Assembly (NCBI GenBank): GCA_958436475.1
Contig: CAUBKG010000049.1
Location: 1 to 15,399, forward strand
Origin: an uncultured Clostridia bacterium
GTDB lineage: Bacteria > Bacillota > Clostridia > Oscillospirales > Acutalibacteraceae
Reading direction: 5' to 3'
Length of the DNA: 15,399 nt
The notes under the pieces are model-generated. The model searched no databases. It was given only the letters and a program-made list of their open reading frames with translations, and was not told where the DNA came from. This document shows, piece after piece, positions 15,076-15,399 of this stretch (positions within the stretch are counted from its first letter, which is position 1; the number at the start of each line of letters is the position of its first letter). A program made the translations under genes and the position numbers.

Positions 15076-15093
15076 CGCCTTAATCAAAAGGCG
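15076..15093 (-). promoter_or_regulatory. Hairpin in the metY leader
   Basis: CGCCTT / AAGGCG with a 6-nt loop lies between the metY promoter and its ribosome site. There is no T-run and no sign of a SAM riboswitch or T-box architecture in this roughly 70-nt leader, so its importance is doubtful. Confidence 0.35.
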
Positions 15094-15119
15094 TTTTCCG
15101 CAACATTTCATGTACGTCC

Positions 15120-15148
15120 ACTATATCATCGGGGGAAAGGCATGTCAA
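15120..15148 (-). promoter_or_regulatory. Sigma-A promoter of metY
   Basis: On the minus strand TTGACA (15143-15148, perfect consensus) and TATAGT (15120-15125) are 17 nt apart. This is one of the two best promoters in the window and gives a leader of about 70 nt. Confidence 0.82.
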
Positions 15149-15164
15149 CGCTTTTCCCGCTTTT

Positions 15165-15191
15165 TCGGCCGATGGCGGCGCGCCCGGCCGA
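15165..15191. promoter_or_regulatory. Possible operator between divergent promoters
   Basis: TCGGCCG (15165-15171) and CGGCCGA (15185-15191) form an inverted repeat lying upstream of both divergent -35 boxes, with a GGCGCGCC palindrome inside. It might bind a regulator that controls both metY and the right-edge gene. GC-rich inverted repeats arise often by chance in this genome. Confidence 0.35.
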
Positions 15192-15204
15192 CTTTGTTTT
15201 TTTC

Positions 15205-15233
15205 TTGACAAACTCCGCCGCCGTCCGTATCAT
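15205..15233 (+). promoter_or_regulatory. Sigma-A promoter of the right-edge gene
   Basis: TTGACA (15205-15210, perfect) and TATCAT (15228-15233) are 17 nt apart. It diverges from the metY promoter, with 56 bp between the two -35 boxes, and should start transcription about 70 nt before the gene at 15312. Confidence 0.78.
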
Positions 15234-15311
15234 AAAAATCAGCTGTGCGGCAAAGCGGCAGGCGCTTCGCGGCCCCGGCGGAAAATACGCGACCGAGGAG
15301 GATTCCCCTTT

Positions 15312-15399
15312 ATGGAGTGGCTTTCGGGAATCGTTACCCTCGGGGTACAAGGGGCAACATGCCTGCCAGCAGCCAAAATGAGCGTTGGCTGCGTTCTCG
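15312..15399 (+). CDS. Unidentified gene start, truncated by the window edge
   Basis: An open frame of 29 codons beginning ATG-GAG-TGG (MEWLSGIVTLGVQG...) runs off the right edge without a stop. GAGGAGG (15295-15301) lies 10 nt before the ATG and a strong promoter is 80 nt upstream, so a real gene very likely starts here. The visible residues are mildly hydrophobic and match nothing I recognise. No product is assigned. Confidence 0.55.
   Translation, partial: MEWLSGIVTLGVQGATCLPAAKMSVGCVL

Noticed and set aside
15043..15119. SAM riboswitch or T-box upstream of metY
   Set aside because: The leader is about 70 nt with a single short hairpin, too small and lacking the known conserved elements.
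13726..15381. 551-codon open frame on the plus strand opposite metY
   Set aside because: It mirrors a clearly recognisable PLP enzyme, lacks family features, and long antisense frames are expected in GC-rich DNA. It also crosses both divergent promoters.

Overview
The window looks like a GC-rich (very roughly 55-60% GC by eye), spore-forming Clostridia-type bacterium. The spore-former call rests on an intact spoIIE gene with a Spo0A-style promoter. GGAGG-type ribosome sites, frequent TTG/GTG starts and the gene repertoire fit the high-GC Oscillospirales-like Firmicutes, but I cannot name a species.

Layout. (1) 1-1122: an aldo/keto reductase on the minus strand. (2) 1123-1620: about 500 bp without a gene, filled by an array of roughly 164-168 bp repeat units. 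Each unit is a series of hairpins, and two of the hairpin stems change sequence between copies while keeping their pairing. (3) 1621-8059: nine tightly packed plus-strand phage genes in canonical order: small terminase, large terminase, portal, head-maturation protease (apparently fused to a scaffold-like helical tail), decoration protein, HK97-type major capsid protein, and three small connector/closure/terminator-type proteins. All reading frames are intact. Nothing phage-like follows: no tail tube, tape measure, baseplate, lysis, integrase, repressor or replication gene. (4) 8113-8135: a bidirectional terminator where the phage cluster meets the minus-strand pair of a PLP aminotransferase and trpS (8150-10403). 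(5) 10612-12936: spoIIE. (6) 13269-13535: a small membrane protein of DUF4870/Tic20-like type. (7) 13756-15042: metY-type O-acetylhomoserine sulfhydrylase on the minus strand with its own promoter and terminator, divergent from a gene that starts at 15312 and runs off the right edge.

How the parts work together. The housekeeping genes are independent short transcription units, most with a recognisable promoter and/or terminator. The phage block is one translationally coupled operon able in principle to make and fill a capsid but not a tail. That resembles capsid-forming phage satellites (cf-PICIs) or a retained head module, although the satellite-type integration and control genes are not in this window. 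The structured repeat array directly upstream of the small terminase lies where cos/pac sites usually lie, so it could be a packaging site, a structured leader, or an unrelated intergenic repeat family. The tailless head module together with this array is the part most worth following up.
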